A stretch of DNA of 64,000 bases. Origin: Paucibacter aquatile (lineage in GTDB: Bacteria > Pseudomonadota > Gammaproteobacteria > Burkholderiales > Burkholderiaceae_C). The stretch lies in the NCBI RefSeq assembly GCF_002885975.1, contig NZ_POSP01000003.1, forward strand, positions 3,038,001 to 3,102,000, read 5' to 3'. The notes below the pieces were generated by a model. It made no database searches and was not told the DNA's origin. It was given only the letters and a program-made list of their open reading frames with translations. The position numbers and the translations under genes were made by a program. Shown one piece after another: positions 25,520 through 33,865 of the stretch (its first letter is position 1; each line of letters opens with the position of its first letter).

Positions 25520-26181
25520 GCGTTCTGCTCGATCAGGTAGCCAATGCCGCGCACGGTGCGGATATAGCCCTCGCCGATCTTGCGGCGCAGATTGGAGATG
25601 TGCACATCGAGGCTGCGGCCGTCGGTCTGGTTCAGGGTCTTGCTCTCCAGCTGGCGGCGCGTGACCACGCGATCGGGCAGCTTGAGCAGGGTCAGCAGGA
25701 TGGCGAACTCGGTGCGCGAGAGGTTGATGCGCTCGCCGCCGCGGCTCAGCACCATGCGGTGCTCGTCCAGCACCAGGTCCTTGATCTGCCACTGGTGGGG
25801 CGAGTCATCGCCTTCCTCGATGCCGGCACGGCGCGCCACGGCGCGCAGCCGGGCCAGCAGCTCGGGGCCGGCAAAGGGCTTGACGAGGTAGTCGTCGGCG
25901 CCGCTGTCCAGGCCGCTGAGCCGGTCTTCGATGCTGTCGCGCGCGGTGATGACGATCAGGGGCAGCTTCTTGTCCGCCTGGCGCAGGCTGCGCAGCAGGT
26001 CCATGCCGTTGCCGTCGGGCAGGCCCAGGTCCAGCACCACGGCATCGAACTCCTGCTCGGCCGTCCAGAAGCGGGCATCGGCCACGCGGCGCAGCCAGAT
26101 CACCTCGTGCTGGGCGTCCTGCAGCAGGGCTTGCACCGCCCGGCCCAGTTCCAGATCGTCTTCGACCAAACAGATTTTCAT
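25516..26181 (-). CDS. OmpR/PhoB-family response regulator (QseB/PmrA-like)
   Basis: A 221-residue two-domain regulator. Receiver: acidic pair EDD at 7-9, phospho-acceptor Asp51 in VVLDLGLPDG, Thr in ITARD and Lys in LVKPFAG. The C-terminal winged helix has LSRTEFAILLTLL, RSLDVHISNLRRKIG and the end TVRGIGYLI. The sequence is of the QseB/PmrA group. ATG 26181. It is the first gene of the pair with the kinase. A CTTAA direct repeat 70-85 bp upstream is a likely self-binding site. Confidence 0.93.
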   Translation of the reverse strand: MKICLVEDDLELGRAVQALLQDAQHEVIWLRRVADARFWTAEQEFDAVVLDLGLPDGNGMDLLRSLRQADKKLPLIVITARDSIEDRLSGLDSGADDYLVKPFAGPELLARLRAVARRAGIEEGDDSPHQWQIKDLVLDEHRMVLSRGGERINLSRTEFAILLTLLKLPDRVVTRRQLESKTLNQTDGRSLDVHISNLRRKIGEGYIRTVRGIGYLIEQNA

Positions 26182-26247
26182 GATGGTGCGGACTCTAGCA
26201 ATGCTTGGCCGCTCTGCGGCAGCCGGTGCTTTGGGGGTCTCGATCTG

Positions 26248-26266
26248 GTCTTAAGGAGGTCTTAAC
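26248..26266 (-). promoter_or_regulatory. Candidate QseB/PmrA-type binding site (CTTAA direct repeat)
   Basis: GGTCTTAA occurs twice, with the CTTAA cores at 26250-26254 and 26261-26265, exactly 11 bp apart. PmrA-type boxes are CTTAA-like half-sites with this one-turn spacing. The site lies between the response regulator (start 26181, minus) and the chitinase (start 26398, plus), so it could serve autoregulation, chitinase control or both. Confidence 0.6.
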
Positions 26267-26397
26267 AGTCTCTTTGCGCGCTGTGTAGGCGGGTGGGCGG
26301 ATAGTGCAATGCAGACGCTGAGCCAGGCTGTGTGCCTGTGCAGGGCGGTGCTGCATTCCACAGCCCATTCTTCCACCTTCATCTCATTGTGTTCGGC

Positions 26398-27117
26398 ATG
26401 ACGACTTCGCTGCAATTGCTCGTGACAAGCCTGCTGGCGCTGGCGGCCCCGGCGGCGGCGCTGGCACAGGGCCAAGCTCAGGCTCAGGCTCAGTTTCTGC
26501 CCAGCCCGGCGCAGTTCGATCAGCTCTTCCCCGAACGCATTGCTTTCTACAGCTACGAAGGCTTTGCCGAGGCTGTACGCCAGACCCCGGGCTTTGCTGC
26601 TCGCGGCAGCGAGCAGCAAAAGCGCCAGGAGATGGCGGCTTTTCTGGGCCAGATCGCCCATGAGTCCGACCAGCTCAAGGCCCAGCGCGAATACCGCCGC
26701 GAAAACTGGGACCACTACTGCCGCCGCGACGATGGCATCGGCTGCGCCCCGGGCCAGCAGTACTACGGTCGCGGCCCCATCCAGCTGAGCTGGAACTACC
26801 AGTACAAGGCCGCCGGTGATCACCTGGGCCTGGACCTCTGGGCCGACCCCGACCGCGTGGCGCGCGATTCCAAGGTGGCCTGGCAGACGGCGCTGTGGTA
26901 CTGGATGACCCAGCCCGGCGTGGCGCCGCAGTCGGCCCACGAGGCCATGTGGGCCGGCAAGGGTTTTGGCGCCACCACCCGCGCCATCAACGGCGTGATC
27001 GAGTGCGACAAGGGTGCCGACCCCGACACCTTGCGCAAGCTGAACCGCCGCATCGATTTCTACCGCCGAGCCAGCACGCTGCTGGCGGTGCCGCTGAGCG
27101 AGCCCCTGGGTTGCTGA
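26398..27117 (+). CDS. Secreted GH19-type chitinase
   Basis: A 239-residue exported enzyme. The signal peptide spans residues 1-24 (LLVTSLLALAAPAAALA), then a short Gln/Ala linker. The catalytic domain has FLGQIAHESDQL (first catalytic Glu), a second acid in REYRRENWDHYC, the substrate-cleft motif YYGRGPIQLSWNYQYK and GFGATTRAINGVIEC, all hallmarks of glycoside hydrolase family 19. It hydrolyses chitin or related polymers outside the cytoplasm. It has no chitin-binding domain. ATG 26398 starts at the signal peptide; an upstream in-frame start at 26332 lacks support. The TonB receptor gene follows on the same strand. Confidence 0.9.
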   Translation: MTTSLQLLVTSLLALAAPAAALAQGQAQAQAQFLPSPAQFDQLFPERIAFYSYEGFAEAVRQTPGFAARGSEQQKRQEMAAFLGQIAHESDQLKAQREYRRENWDHYCRRDDGIGCAPGQQYYGRGPIQLSWNYQYKAAGDHLGLDLWADPDRVARDSKVAWQTALWYWMTQPGVAPQSAHEAMWAGKGFGATTRAINGVIECDKGADPDTLRKLNRRIDFYRRASTLLAVPLSEPLGC

Positions 27118-27279
27118 GCGCCAGGAACGAATCACGGAAGGACCGATGGCATGAACGAGTGAAGACAAGGGACACAAAAGCAAGAAGTGGATGAGTCAGT
27201 GTTGGAGCAGTTGGCCGACCCTTGACGTGATGGAACCGAGACAAACGATCTTTCGCACAAACGCATGGAGACAACAAGC

Positions 27280-29961
27280 ATGAGCCCCGCTGAACCCCGC
27301 GCACAACGCCTGATGAAACCCACCGCCCTGGCGGCCGCCGCCTTGGTGAGCCTGCTGAGCCTGCCGGCCCTGGCCCAGACCGCCGATGCCGGCAAGGACG
27401 ACAAGAAGGACGCCAAAAAGGTCGAGAAGACCGAGCTGCCCCAGGTCACCGTGACCGCCACCCGAGTCAGCACCGACGCGCTCAAGACGCCGGTGTCGGT
27501 GACGGCCCTGCAGGCCGACGACCTGGTGCGCGAGAACGTCAAGGAACTGCTCAATCTGAGCGGCTACGTGCCCAATCTGCAGCTGGGCCTGTCCAGCGGC
27601 GACTCGGGCGTGCTGGCCTCCATCCGCGGCGTGACCTCGACCAACTTCACCGAGATCGGCGACCCGGCCGTGGGCATCCATATCGACGGCATCTATTCGC
27701 CGCGGCCCCAGGGCTCGCTGGCGCTGATGTTCGACCTGGACCAGGTTGAAGTGCTGCGCGGTGCCCAGGGCACGCTGTTCGGCCGCAACTCCACCGCCGG
27801 CGTGGTCAACATCATCCCGGCCAAGCCCGACTTCAAGAGCAACTACGGCTGGGCCTCGGTGCAGCTGGGCAACTACAACGCCAAGCAGCTGCGCGCCGTC
27901 CACAACCAGAGCTTTGGTGACAACTTCGCCCTGCGCGCCGCCTTCATGGTGGACAAGCGCAACAGCTACATCGACCAGGAGCAGGACCTGCGCGACCGCG
28001 GCGTCAAGCTGCCCACACCCGATGGCAAGGGCAAGTTCACGCCCGATGGCAAGCCCGACACCGACCAGCGCCTGAACCGCAAGGTCGATGCCTCGGATGC
28101 CTACGGCAACTCCGACCAGTGGGCCGCCCGCCTGACGGCGCGCTGGGCCATCAGCAAGGCGCTGGAATGGACCGGCGGTTTTGAGCACTACCAGAACAGC
28201 GGCGCCGGCGAAGTGGGCCTGAAGGATTGCGAAATGGCCGAAGGCACCAAATGGGCCTGCGGTCCCAAGGGCCAGTGGAGCGCCATCATCAATGTGCCCG
28301 GCAAGATCGACATGACCATCGACACCGTGCGCAGCAACCTGGTCTGGAAGCTCGATGAGCAAACGGAGCTGGGCTACAAGGTCGCCTACGCGGTGCAGAA
28401 GCGCGCCCAGCACCACGACGACGACGGTGGCCAGGCTTGGCTGGACAGCGAGGTCGACATCATGCAGCCCTGGGGCAACTGGGGCCGCCAGCACGCCATC
28501 GATCAGGCCAGCTACACCCTGGACTCCAACTACAAGTCCTGGGTTCATGAGTTCCAGCTCAAGCAGCAGACCAAGAACTGGCGTTATGTGGCCGGCGCCT
28601 TCTTCTTGAACGAGAAGAACGCGATCAACTTCGCCCAGGACAATCTGGTCGCTGCGCCCTATGCCATGCCGCAAGGCCAGTTCTATGCCCAGCCCGATCG
28701 CCAGATCGAATCCAAGGGTCTGTTCGCCCAGGGCGACCTGGCCCTGACAGACCGCCTGACGGCCACGGCCGGTGTGCGTTTCAGCCGCGACAAGCGCAGC
28801 GACAACGGCGGCATCTCCGCCGGCCTCTGGGATGCCAGCACGCCCTGGTACTACAACGGCAAGTACAAGCCCGGCTGCGAGCCCGGCCTGTGCACCCCGC
28901 ACAACGGCACGGACCTGACCCTGGGCATGGGCCCCTTCGCCGGCCTGGGTGTCTACCCCGAGCCGGTCGTCAACAGCTACAGCAAGAGCTGGAAGAAGAC
29001 CACCTACCGCTTCGGCATGCAGTACGACCTGAGCAAGACCGATATGGTCTTCGCCTCCATCGCCACCGGCTATCGCCCGGGCGGCTTTGGCGACAAGTTC
29101 GACACCTGCGGCGGCGGCGAATGCGTGGACGGCGGCAGCAAGAAATACAGCTTCCTGGACTACGGCCCCGAGACCACCAAGAACTTCGAGCTGGGCTACA
29201 AGGGCCGCCACTTCGCCAACAAGCTGGAGCTGAGCGCCACCTACTTCAACACCCAGTACAAGGGCATGCATGTGACCGGCTCCACCGCCGTGGGCCAGAA
29301 AAAGCTGACCCGCACCTGCGCGGACTGGGAACCGGCCTGCGATGTGGTGAACGCCTGGAAGACCGAGAACATCGGTGACGCCAAGATCCAGGGTCTGGAG
29401 CTGGAGTTCAAGCTGCTGCCCTGGACCGGTGGCAACTTCTCGGGCTACTTCGCCTGGCTGGACGCCAAGGTCAAGTCCTACCCGACCTATGACGACAGCT
29501 GGATGTGCGGCTACCGCAAGGAGTTCGGCGCGCCCGAATGCGCGCCGGTCTACCTGGGCACCGATCCCAGCAAGCGCGGCCGCCGCATCCTGGACGTGAC
29601 CGGCCACCAGCTGCCCTACGCGCCCAAGACCTCCTTCGCCCTGAACTACTCGCACGACATGCATGTGGGTGAGTACAGCATCACGCCGACCATCGGCATG
29701 CGTTACCAGAGCCGCATGTACTTCACCGTGCGCAATCTGGACAACGACAAGATCGGTGACTTCCAGAAGGCCTACACCAACTGGAATGCTTCGGTTCGCT
29801 TCGCGCCCACCAGCGACAAGTGGAATGTCGAGCTCTGGGGTACCAATCTGAGCAACAACATCGTCAAGAACTGGATGGGTCAGGGCATGGCGGGCGGCTA
29901 CACCTTCAACAGCTACAACCCGCCGCGCATGTTCGGCGTGCGTGCGACCGTCAACTACTGA
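27280..29961 (+). CDS. TonB-dependent outer-membrane receptor
   Basis: A receptor of about 893 residues. Signal peptide (LAAAALVSLLSLPALAQ), then a Lys/Asp-rich linker, the TonB box region (LPQVTVTATRVS), plug domain with IRGVTSTNF, VEVLRGAQGTLFGRNSTAGVVNI, and a barrel ending in aromatic YFTV...VRATVNY. It belongs to the FyuA/FecA-like group that includes sugar and siderophore receptors. Oddity: about 12 cysteines arranged in six close pairs in the barrel loops, far more than usual. ATG 27280 has GGAGACA upstream; ATG 27265 is the alternative. Next to a chitinase, chito-oligosaccharides are one possible substrate. Confidence 0.93.
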   Translation: MSPAEPRAQRLMKPTALAAAALVSLLSLPALAQTADAGKDDKKDAKKVEKTELPQVTVTATRVSTDALKTPVSVTALQADDLVRENVKELLNLSGYVPNLQLGLSSGDSGVLASIRGVTSTNFTEIGDPAVGIHIDGIYSPRPQGSLALMFDLDQVEVLRGAQGTLFGRNSTAGVVNIIPAKPDFKSNYGWASVQLGNYNAKQLRAVHNQSFGDNFALRAAFMVDKRNSYIDQEQDLRDRGVKLPTPDGKGKFTPDGKPDTDQRLNRKVDASDAYGNSDQWAARLTARWAISKALEWTGGFEHYQNSGAGEVGLKDCEMAEGTKWACGPKGQWSAIINVPGKIDMTIDTVRSNLVWKLDEQTELGYKVAYAVQKRAQHHDDDGGQAWLDSEVDIMQPWGNWGRQHAIDQASYTLDSNYKSWVHEFQLKQQTKNWRYVAGAFFLNEKNAINFAQDNLVAAPYAMPQGQFYAQPDRQIESKGLFAQGDLALTDRLTATAGVRFSRDKRSDNGGISAGLWDASTPWYYNGKYKPGCEPGLCTPHNGTDLTLGMGPFAGLGVYPEPVVNSYSKSWKKTTYRFGMQYDLSKTDMVFASIATGYRPGGFGDKFDTCGGGECVDGGSKKYSFLDYGPETTKNFELGYKGRHFANKLELSATYFNTQYKGMHVTGSTAVGQKKLTRTCADWEPACDVVNAWKTENIGDAKIQGLELEFKLLPWTGGNFSGYFAWLDAKVKSYPTYDDSWMCGYRKEFGAPECAPVYLGTDPSKRGRRILDVTGHQLPYAPKTSFALNYSHDMHVGEYSITPTIGMRYQSRMYFTVRNLDNDKIGDFQKAYTNWNASVRFAPTSDKWNVELWGTNLSNNIVKNWMGQGMAGGYTFNSYNPPRMFGVRATVNY

Positions 29962-30060
29962 TCGCTCGCAGGCCCCGGGGCGGCTTGAGGGCCGCTCCAG
30001 GGATGACCTGTCATGTCTGTGTGTCTCCTCCCTCCGGTCGCCTGCAGCCGGAGGCTTTGA

Positions 30061-30105
30061 GCGGGCGCTGCCGGGCTGGGAGGCCCCGGCAGCGCCCGCA
30101 TTTTT
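30061..30105 (+). terminator. Strong rho-independent terminator
   Basis: A perfect 15-bp stem (30061-30075 GCGGGCGCTGCCGGG with 30085-30099) and 9-nt loop, followed by ATTTTT. It ends the TonB-receptor transcript. A second weaker inverted repeat (CCTCCGG / CCGGAGG) precedes it at about 30030-30055. Confidence 0.9.
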
Positions 30106-30238
30106 CTGCCGGCGCTGTCACGGCCGTGGCTGAGCCCATGGGCTGGAGCAAGCGGCCCGCCCGCGGATTGATCGATACTGCGCGCGCCTGGATGACGGCA
30201 TCCTGGATTGACCCCTGGCCCGCCAATCTCCCACACCC

Positions 30239-31459
30239 GTGACCGATGACGCCTGCAACCCTGCTTTCTTTCACGCCCGGCAGCGCCGGGCTTTGCTGCT
30301 GATGGCCGCCCTGTCCCCGCTGGCGGGGGCAGCTGCTCCGGTTGGCGCTGCGGCCCGCGCCGGCTTCAAGGTCTATGTCGGCGGCTATGCCCCGCACTGT
30401 GAAGGCCTCTACGGTTTCGTGGCCGACCCGGCCACGGGCCATCTGCGCCCCGCGGGCCTGACGCCCAATCCGCACAGTCCCAGCTGGCTGCAGGCCGACC
30501 CCAGGCAGCCCGGCCTGCTCTACACCGCCAACGAAGGCGGCGGCAGCGTCCATGTCTACCGCCAGCAGGCCGATGGCACGCTGCAGCTGCTGCAAAGCCT
30601 GCCCAGCGGCGGCCAGGGCCCCGTGCACCTGAGCCTGCATCCGAGCGCAGGTTTTGTTTTCGTGCCGCACTACGGCAGTGCCGATCTGGCCGTGCTGCGC
30701 CGCGCCGCCGATGGCCGGCTCAGCGCCGTGGGCCTGCACCCCAGCTGCAATCGCAGCCAGGCCGAAGACTGCCGACCCGGCCCCGACCGTGCCGCCAAGG
30801 CACCACCGGGCAGCTATGCCATCAGCGGCCACGAAGCGCCGCACATGCACATGGCCTTGAGCAGCCCCGATGGCCGCTGGGTGTTGGCCAGCGATCTGGG
30901 CCGCGACCGGCTGGCGGTGTGGCCTTTCAACACGGAAACCGGCGCCCTGGGCCCAAGGCAAGACCTGGCCCTGAGCCCCGGCGCCGGCCCGCGGCATTTC
31001 GTGTTCCACCCGCGCGATGCGGCTCAGCTCTATCTGCTCAACGAAGAAGCGTCCACCCTGGCTTGGCTGCAGCTGGAGCCGCAGAGCGGCCGCCTGAGCC
31101 AGCGCCTCGAGATCAGCGCCTTGCCCGAGGGCTTCGCCGGCAGCAACTTCGCCTCCGACCTGATCGCATCGGCCGATGGCCGTTTCCTCTACGCCCTGAA
31201 CCGCCTGCACGACAGCATCGCCGTCTTTGCCCTGGCGGCCGATGGCACGCCGCGCCTGCTCACCCACGAGTGGACCCGCGGCTCCTACCCACGCAGCGCC
31301 CGTTTTTCGCCCTGCGGCCGCTGGTTCTACGTCTGCAACCAGCGCAGCGACCATGTGGCGGTGTTTGCCGTCGATGCCGCCACCGGCCTGCCCCGTTTTG
31401 CCGGCCAGTATGTGCCGGTGCCAAGCCCGGCCTGTGCGGAGGTGATGGTGGCGGCTTGA
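30239..31459 (+). CDS. Lactonase-family beta-propeller protein (6-phosphogluconolactonase-like)
   Basis: A 406-residue seven-bladed propeller protein of the COG2706 type. Family signatures: VYVGGYAP, LYTANEGGGSVHVYR, GPVHLSLHPS, HMHMALSSPDGRWVLASDLG, GPRHFVFHP, YALNRLHDSIAVF and CGRWFYVCNQRSDHVAVF. The N terminus has a twin-Arg-like basic stretch followed by a hydrophobic segment (RALLLMAALSPLAGAAA), so it is probably exported, which differs from the cytoplasmic 6-phosphogluconolactonase. It may act on another sugar lactone. The GTG at 30239 is used as start; no better site was seen. Confidence 0.83.
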   Translation: MTDDACNPAFFHARQRRALLLMAALSPLAGAAAPVGAAARAGFKVYVGGYAPHCEGLYGFVADPATGHLRPAGLTPNPHSPSWLQADPRQPGLLYTANEGGGSVHVYRQQADGTLQLLQSLPSGGQGPVHLSLHPSAGFVFVPHYGSADLAVLRRAADGRLSAVGLHPSCNRSQAEDCRPGPDRAAKAPPGSYAISGHEAPHMHMALSSPDGRWVLASDLGRDRLAVWPFNTETGALGPRQDLALSPGAGPRHFVFHPRDAAQLYLLNEEASTLAWLQLEPQSGRLSQRLEISALPEGFAGSNFASDLIASADGRFLYALNRLHDSIAVFALAADGTPRLLTHEWTRGSYPRSARFSPCGRWFYVCNQRSDHVAVFAVDAATGLPRFAGQYVPVPSPACAEVMVAA

Positions 31460-31622
31460 GGATCGGACGGAGCCGAGCCAAGCCAAGCTGAGCCGCTGCG
31501 CGCTACGCCGGGGCGCTTGCGGCGAGCCCTCCTGCCGGAACCGGGTGGCGTCGAATTCAGCGTTTGGAGTCCGCCGCACCGCCAGCTCGGCGCATCCTGG
31601 CCGCGTGATCGGGCCTGCCTTC

Positions 31623-32354
31623 ATGGACTCCAGATTCTTCGATCCACGCCGCCGCCATCTGATGCTTGCTGGCCTGTCGGCCCTGGGCAGCAGCGGCTGC
31701 GCCAGCCGCGATCTGCGCAGCTTCCGTGGCCGGGATCTTGACTCGCTGGCCGCCCAGCAAGGCATCTGCCTGGCTCACCTGGTCACCCTGAAGGGCGCTC
31801 AGCCGCAGGCGCCACGTCTGCTGGGCACCGGCTGTGGCGAGACCTCGCACGGGAGGGAATCGCGTGAGGCAGCGCCGCCGCCCTTTTTTCAAGCGGTCTC
31901 GCTGACCAAGCCGGCCGTGGCCTACCTGGCCTTGCAGCTGGTACGCGAAGGCCTGCTCGATCTGGACGCGCCGCTGTCCCGCTACCTGGCCCAGGGTTAC
32001 TTGCGCAAGCAACCTGCTGCTGGTGTCGACGCAGCGCTTCCTGCCGCAACCTTGGTGCGCACGCCGCTGCGCTGCCTGCTCAATCACAGCAGCGGCCTGC
32101 CCAACTGGGCTTCTTCGCTGGGCGCGCTGCGCTTGGCCCTGGCGGCGGCTCTGGGCGGCGGCTCTGGGCGGCGAGGGTTTTCCGCAGGCCCGTGGGGTTT
32201 GGGGGTTCGAAAAGCTGGATTGAAAGAACCGGCGCACGGCGGTGCGCTTGGCGGCCGCAGGGCGCAAGTCCGCTTGAATCCAATGCTAGATTTCCAGGTG
32301 GCAAACTGCGCCCGCCGATGGCGGCGTTCTCATGTCACCCGAGATCGGAGATGA
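31623..32354 (+). pseudogene. Serine hydrolase (beta-lactamase fold), truncated by frame loss
   Basis: From ATG 31623 the protein has a Tat/lipoprotein-like signal with Cys (LSALGSSGCAS), then SLTKPAVAYLALQLVREGLLDLDAPL (nucleophile Ser and Lys) and LLNHSSGLPNW, as in the serine hydrolase at 19003. After about residue 175 the family sequence ends; the rest is low-complexity and lacks the YxN and GG[HT] motifs. A 13-bp unit CGGCGGCTCTGGG is tandemly duplicated at 32143-32168, shifting the frame; removing one copy reaches a different stop within about 50 bp, so the 3' half is also missing. It is a remnant. Confidence 0.7.
32143..32168 (+). repeat. 13-bp tandem duplication
   Basis: CGGCGGCTCTGGG occurs twice in tandem inside the broken serine hydrolase gene. 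Thirteen bp is not a multiple of three, so it alters the frame. Confidence 0.85.
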
Positions 32355-32356
32355 AG

Positions 32357-32668
32357 ATGACCCAAGCCCTGCTGGTATTTGTGCAGTTCGAAGTGAACGA
32401 TTTCGCCCGCTACCGCGCCGACTACGCCTCCAAGATGGCCGCCCTTGCCGCGCAGTTTGGTGCTCAGTTCCTGGCGGCCACACCGCAGGCCGAGGCGATG
32501 GAAGGGGCGCTGGGCGGCAACTTCACGGCCGTTCTGCGATTTCCGTCCCGAGAGGCGGCGCAGGCCATGTATGAATCGGCAGAGTACGCGCCGCTGAAGC
32601 GTTTGCGCCAGGATGAGCTGACCACCCGTGGCCAGGTGCTGTTCATTCCCGCTCTTGATGCGGGCTGA
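32357..32668 (+). CDS. DUF1330-like small protein
   Basis: About 103 residues of a DUF1330/dimeric alpha-beta barrel type: QFEVNDFARYRADYASKM, FLAATPQAEAMEG and the typical VLRFPSREAAQAMYESAEYAPLKRLR. Proteins of this group are common, dimeric and largely without assigned reaction. ATG 32357 has GGAG at proper spacing; ATG 32351 in frame is the alternative. The AAA-type nucleotide-binding gene follows on the same strand 33 bp later. Confidence 0.85.
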   Translation: MTQALLVFVQFEVNDFARYRADYASKMAALAAQFGAQFLAATPQAEAMEGALGGNFTAVLRFPSREAAQAMYESAEYAPLKRLRQDELTTRGQVLFIPALDAG

Positions 32669-32701
32669 GTGTAAAGTTTCCGGAGACCCTCAAGGACCGC
32701 G

Positions 32702-33217
32702 ATGGCTCAAGTCCATTTGATTGAAGGCCCGGTGGGCGCGGGCAAGTCGACTTACGCGCGCGGCCTGGAGCTGCAGGGGCAGGGCGTGCACATCGCCTTG
32801 GACGCATGGTTTGCCGCGCTGTTCAGCCCGGACCGGCCGGCCGAGCACTGGCTGCCCTGGTACCTCGAGCGCAAGGACCGGCTGCTGCGCCTGATCTGGG
32901 CTCATGCTGAGCATCTGCTGGACTCAGGTCACGATGTGATCCTCGAACTCGGCTTGATCCAGCGCGCGGCCCGGCTGCCGTTTTGCCGACAGGTCATCGC
33001 GGCCGGTCATCCTTTGTGCATCCACGTGCTGGATGCGCCCACCGAGCTGCGCCGCGAGCGCGTGCAGCGTCGCAATGCCGAGCAGGGCCCGACCTTTTCC
33101 ATGGTGGTCCCCGATGCCATCTTTGACATGGCCAGCCAGCTCTGGGAGCCACCTGAGGCGCAGGAATGTGAGGACTTCAGGGTGGAATGGGTCAAGCCGG
33201 GCGCGCAGGCCCTGTGA
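32702..33217 (+). CDS. P-loop ATP-binding protein (kinase-like)
   Basis: A 171-residue AAA_33-type P-loop protein. Walker A is GPVGAGKSTYAR at residues 9-20; a lid-like Arg-rich part (ELRRERVQRRN) lies near residue 115. The fold resembles small nucleotide or aminoglycoside-type kinases with unknown substrate; similar predicted ATP-binding proteins occur alone in many proteobacteria. ATG 32702. No tightly linked partner beyond the small DUF1330-like gene upstream. Confidence 0.85.
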   Translation: MAQVHLIEGPVGAGKSTYARGLELQGQGVHIALDAWFAALFSPDRPAEHWLPWYLERKDRLLRLIWAHAEHLLDSGHDVILELGLIQRAARLPFCRQVIAAGHPLCIHVLDAPTELRRERVQRRNAEQGPTFSMVVPDAIFDMASQLWEPPEAQECEDFRVEWVKPGAQAL

Positions 33218-33284
33218 AGCGAAAGCAGAGCAAATAATGCGGAGCAGGGCCAGCTGCCCCGCGCTCGCTGGCTCGGCCCACATG

Positions 33285-33330
33285 CATTCACTCACCCATC
33301 CCTCGCATCCTTCCCTCCTTCCATCCATCC
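33285..33330 (+). repeat. Pyrimidine-rich CATT/CATCC repeat leader
   Basis: A run of CATTCACTCACCCATCCC, TTCCCTCC and CCATCCATCC leads directly into ATG 33331 with no Shine-Dalgarno. Similar leaders precede other exported or membrane proteins here (4911, 18331). Confidence 0.5.
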
Positions 33331-33798
33331 ATGCGCCTTCGCTGCACCCTGCCTCTGCTGTTGTGCTCACTCACGCTGCTGAGTTTCAATCCCTTGCTCG
33401 TGCAAGCCGCGGGCGGAGTTCCGCAATCAAAGCCCGCGCACAAGCAGCCCCTACAGGCGAAGCCGGGTGCCCAGGCGGTCGTTTTGCCGGCGGCTGTGCT
33501 GGGGCGACCTTACGCACGGCAGCTGCCTGCCCGAGGTGGTGACGAAGCGCTGCGTTTTCTGCTCTTGAGTGGCGATCTGGAGGACGCGGGCCTGACACTC
33601 AGCCCCGGCGGCCTGCTCAGCGGCGTGCCCACGCGGGCCGGCACTTTGGGCTTCCGCGCGGCCGTGTTGTCCGATGCGGAAGGGGGCCGGGCGGCGACGC
33701 AACGCTTCAGCCTGAAGGTGATGGCCGCGCCGCAGCCGCGCCTCGCAATCCCGCCGGATCATTCGTCCCGACCGCGATCCAAGCGCACACCGAAGTGA
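33331..33798 (+). CDS. Exported putative Ig-fold protein
   Basis: A 155-residue protein with a signal peptide (LPLLLCSLTLLSFNPLLVQAA) and a Ig-like module of the He_PIG type: VLGRPYARQLPARGG, LLSGDLEDAGLTLSPGGLLSGVPTRAGTLGFRAAV, then a basic tail. Such modules occur in large surface proteins; this is a single-domain version. Function unknown. The start has no Shine-Dalgarno, only the pyrimidine-rich leader. Confidence 0.7.
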   Translation: MRLRCTLPLLLCSLTLLSFNPLLVQAAGGVPQSKPAHKQPLQAKPGAQAVVLPAAVLGRPYARQLPARGGDEALRFLLLSGDLEDAGLTLSPGGLLSGVPTRAGTLGFRAAVLSDAEGGRAATQRFSLKVMAAPQPRLAIPPDHSSRPRSKRTPK

Positions 33799-33865
33799 AT
33801 CGGCGCTGATTTGCGCCCGGGTGGATAGGGCGGAAGGCTGGCTCCAGCAGCCAACCGGACCAGCT

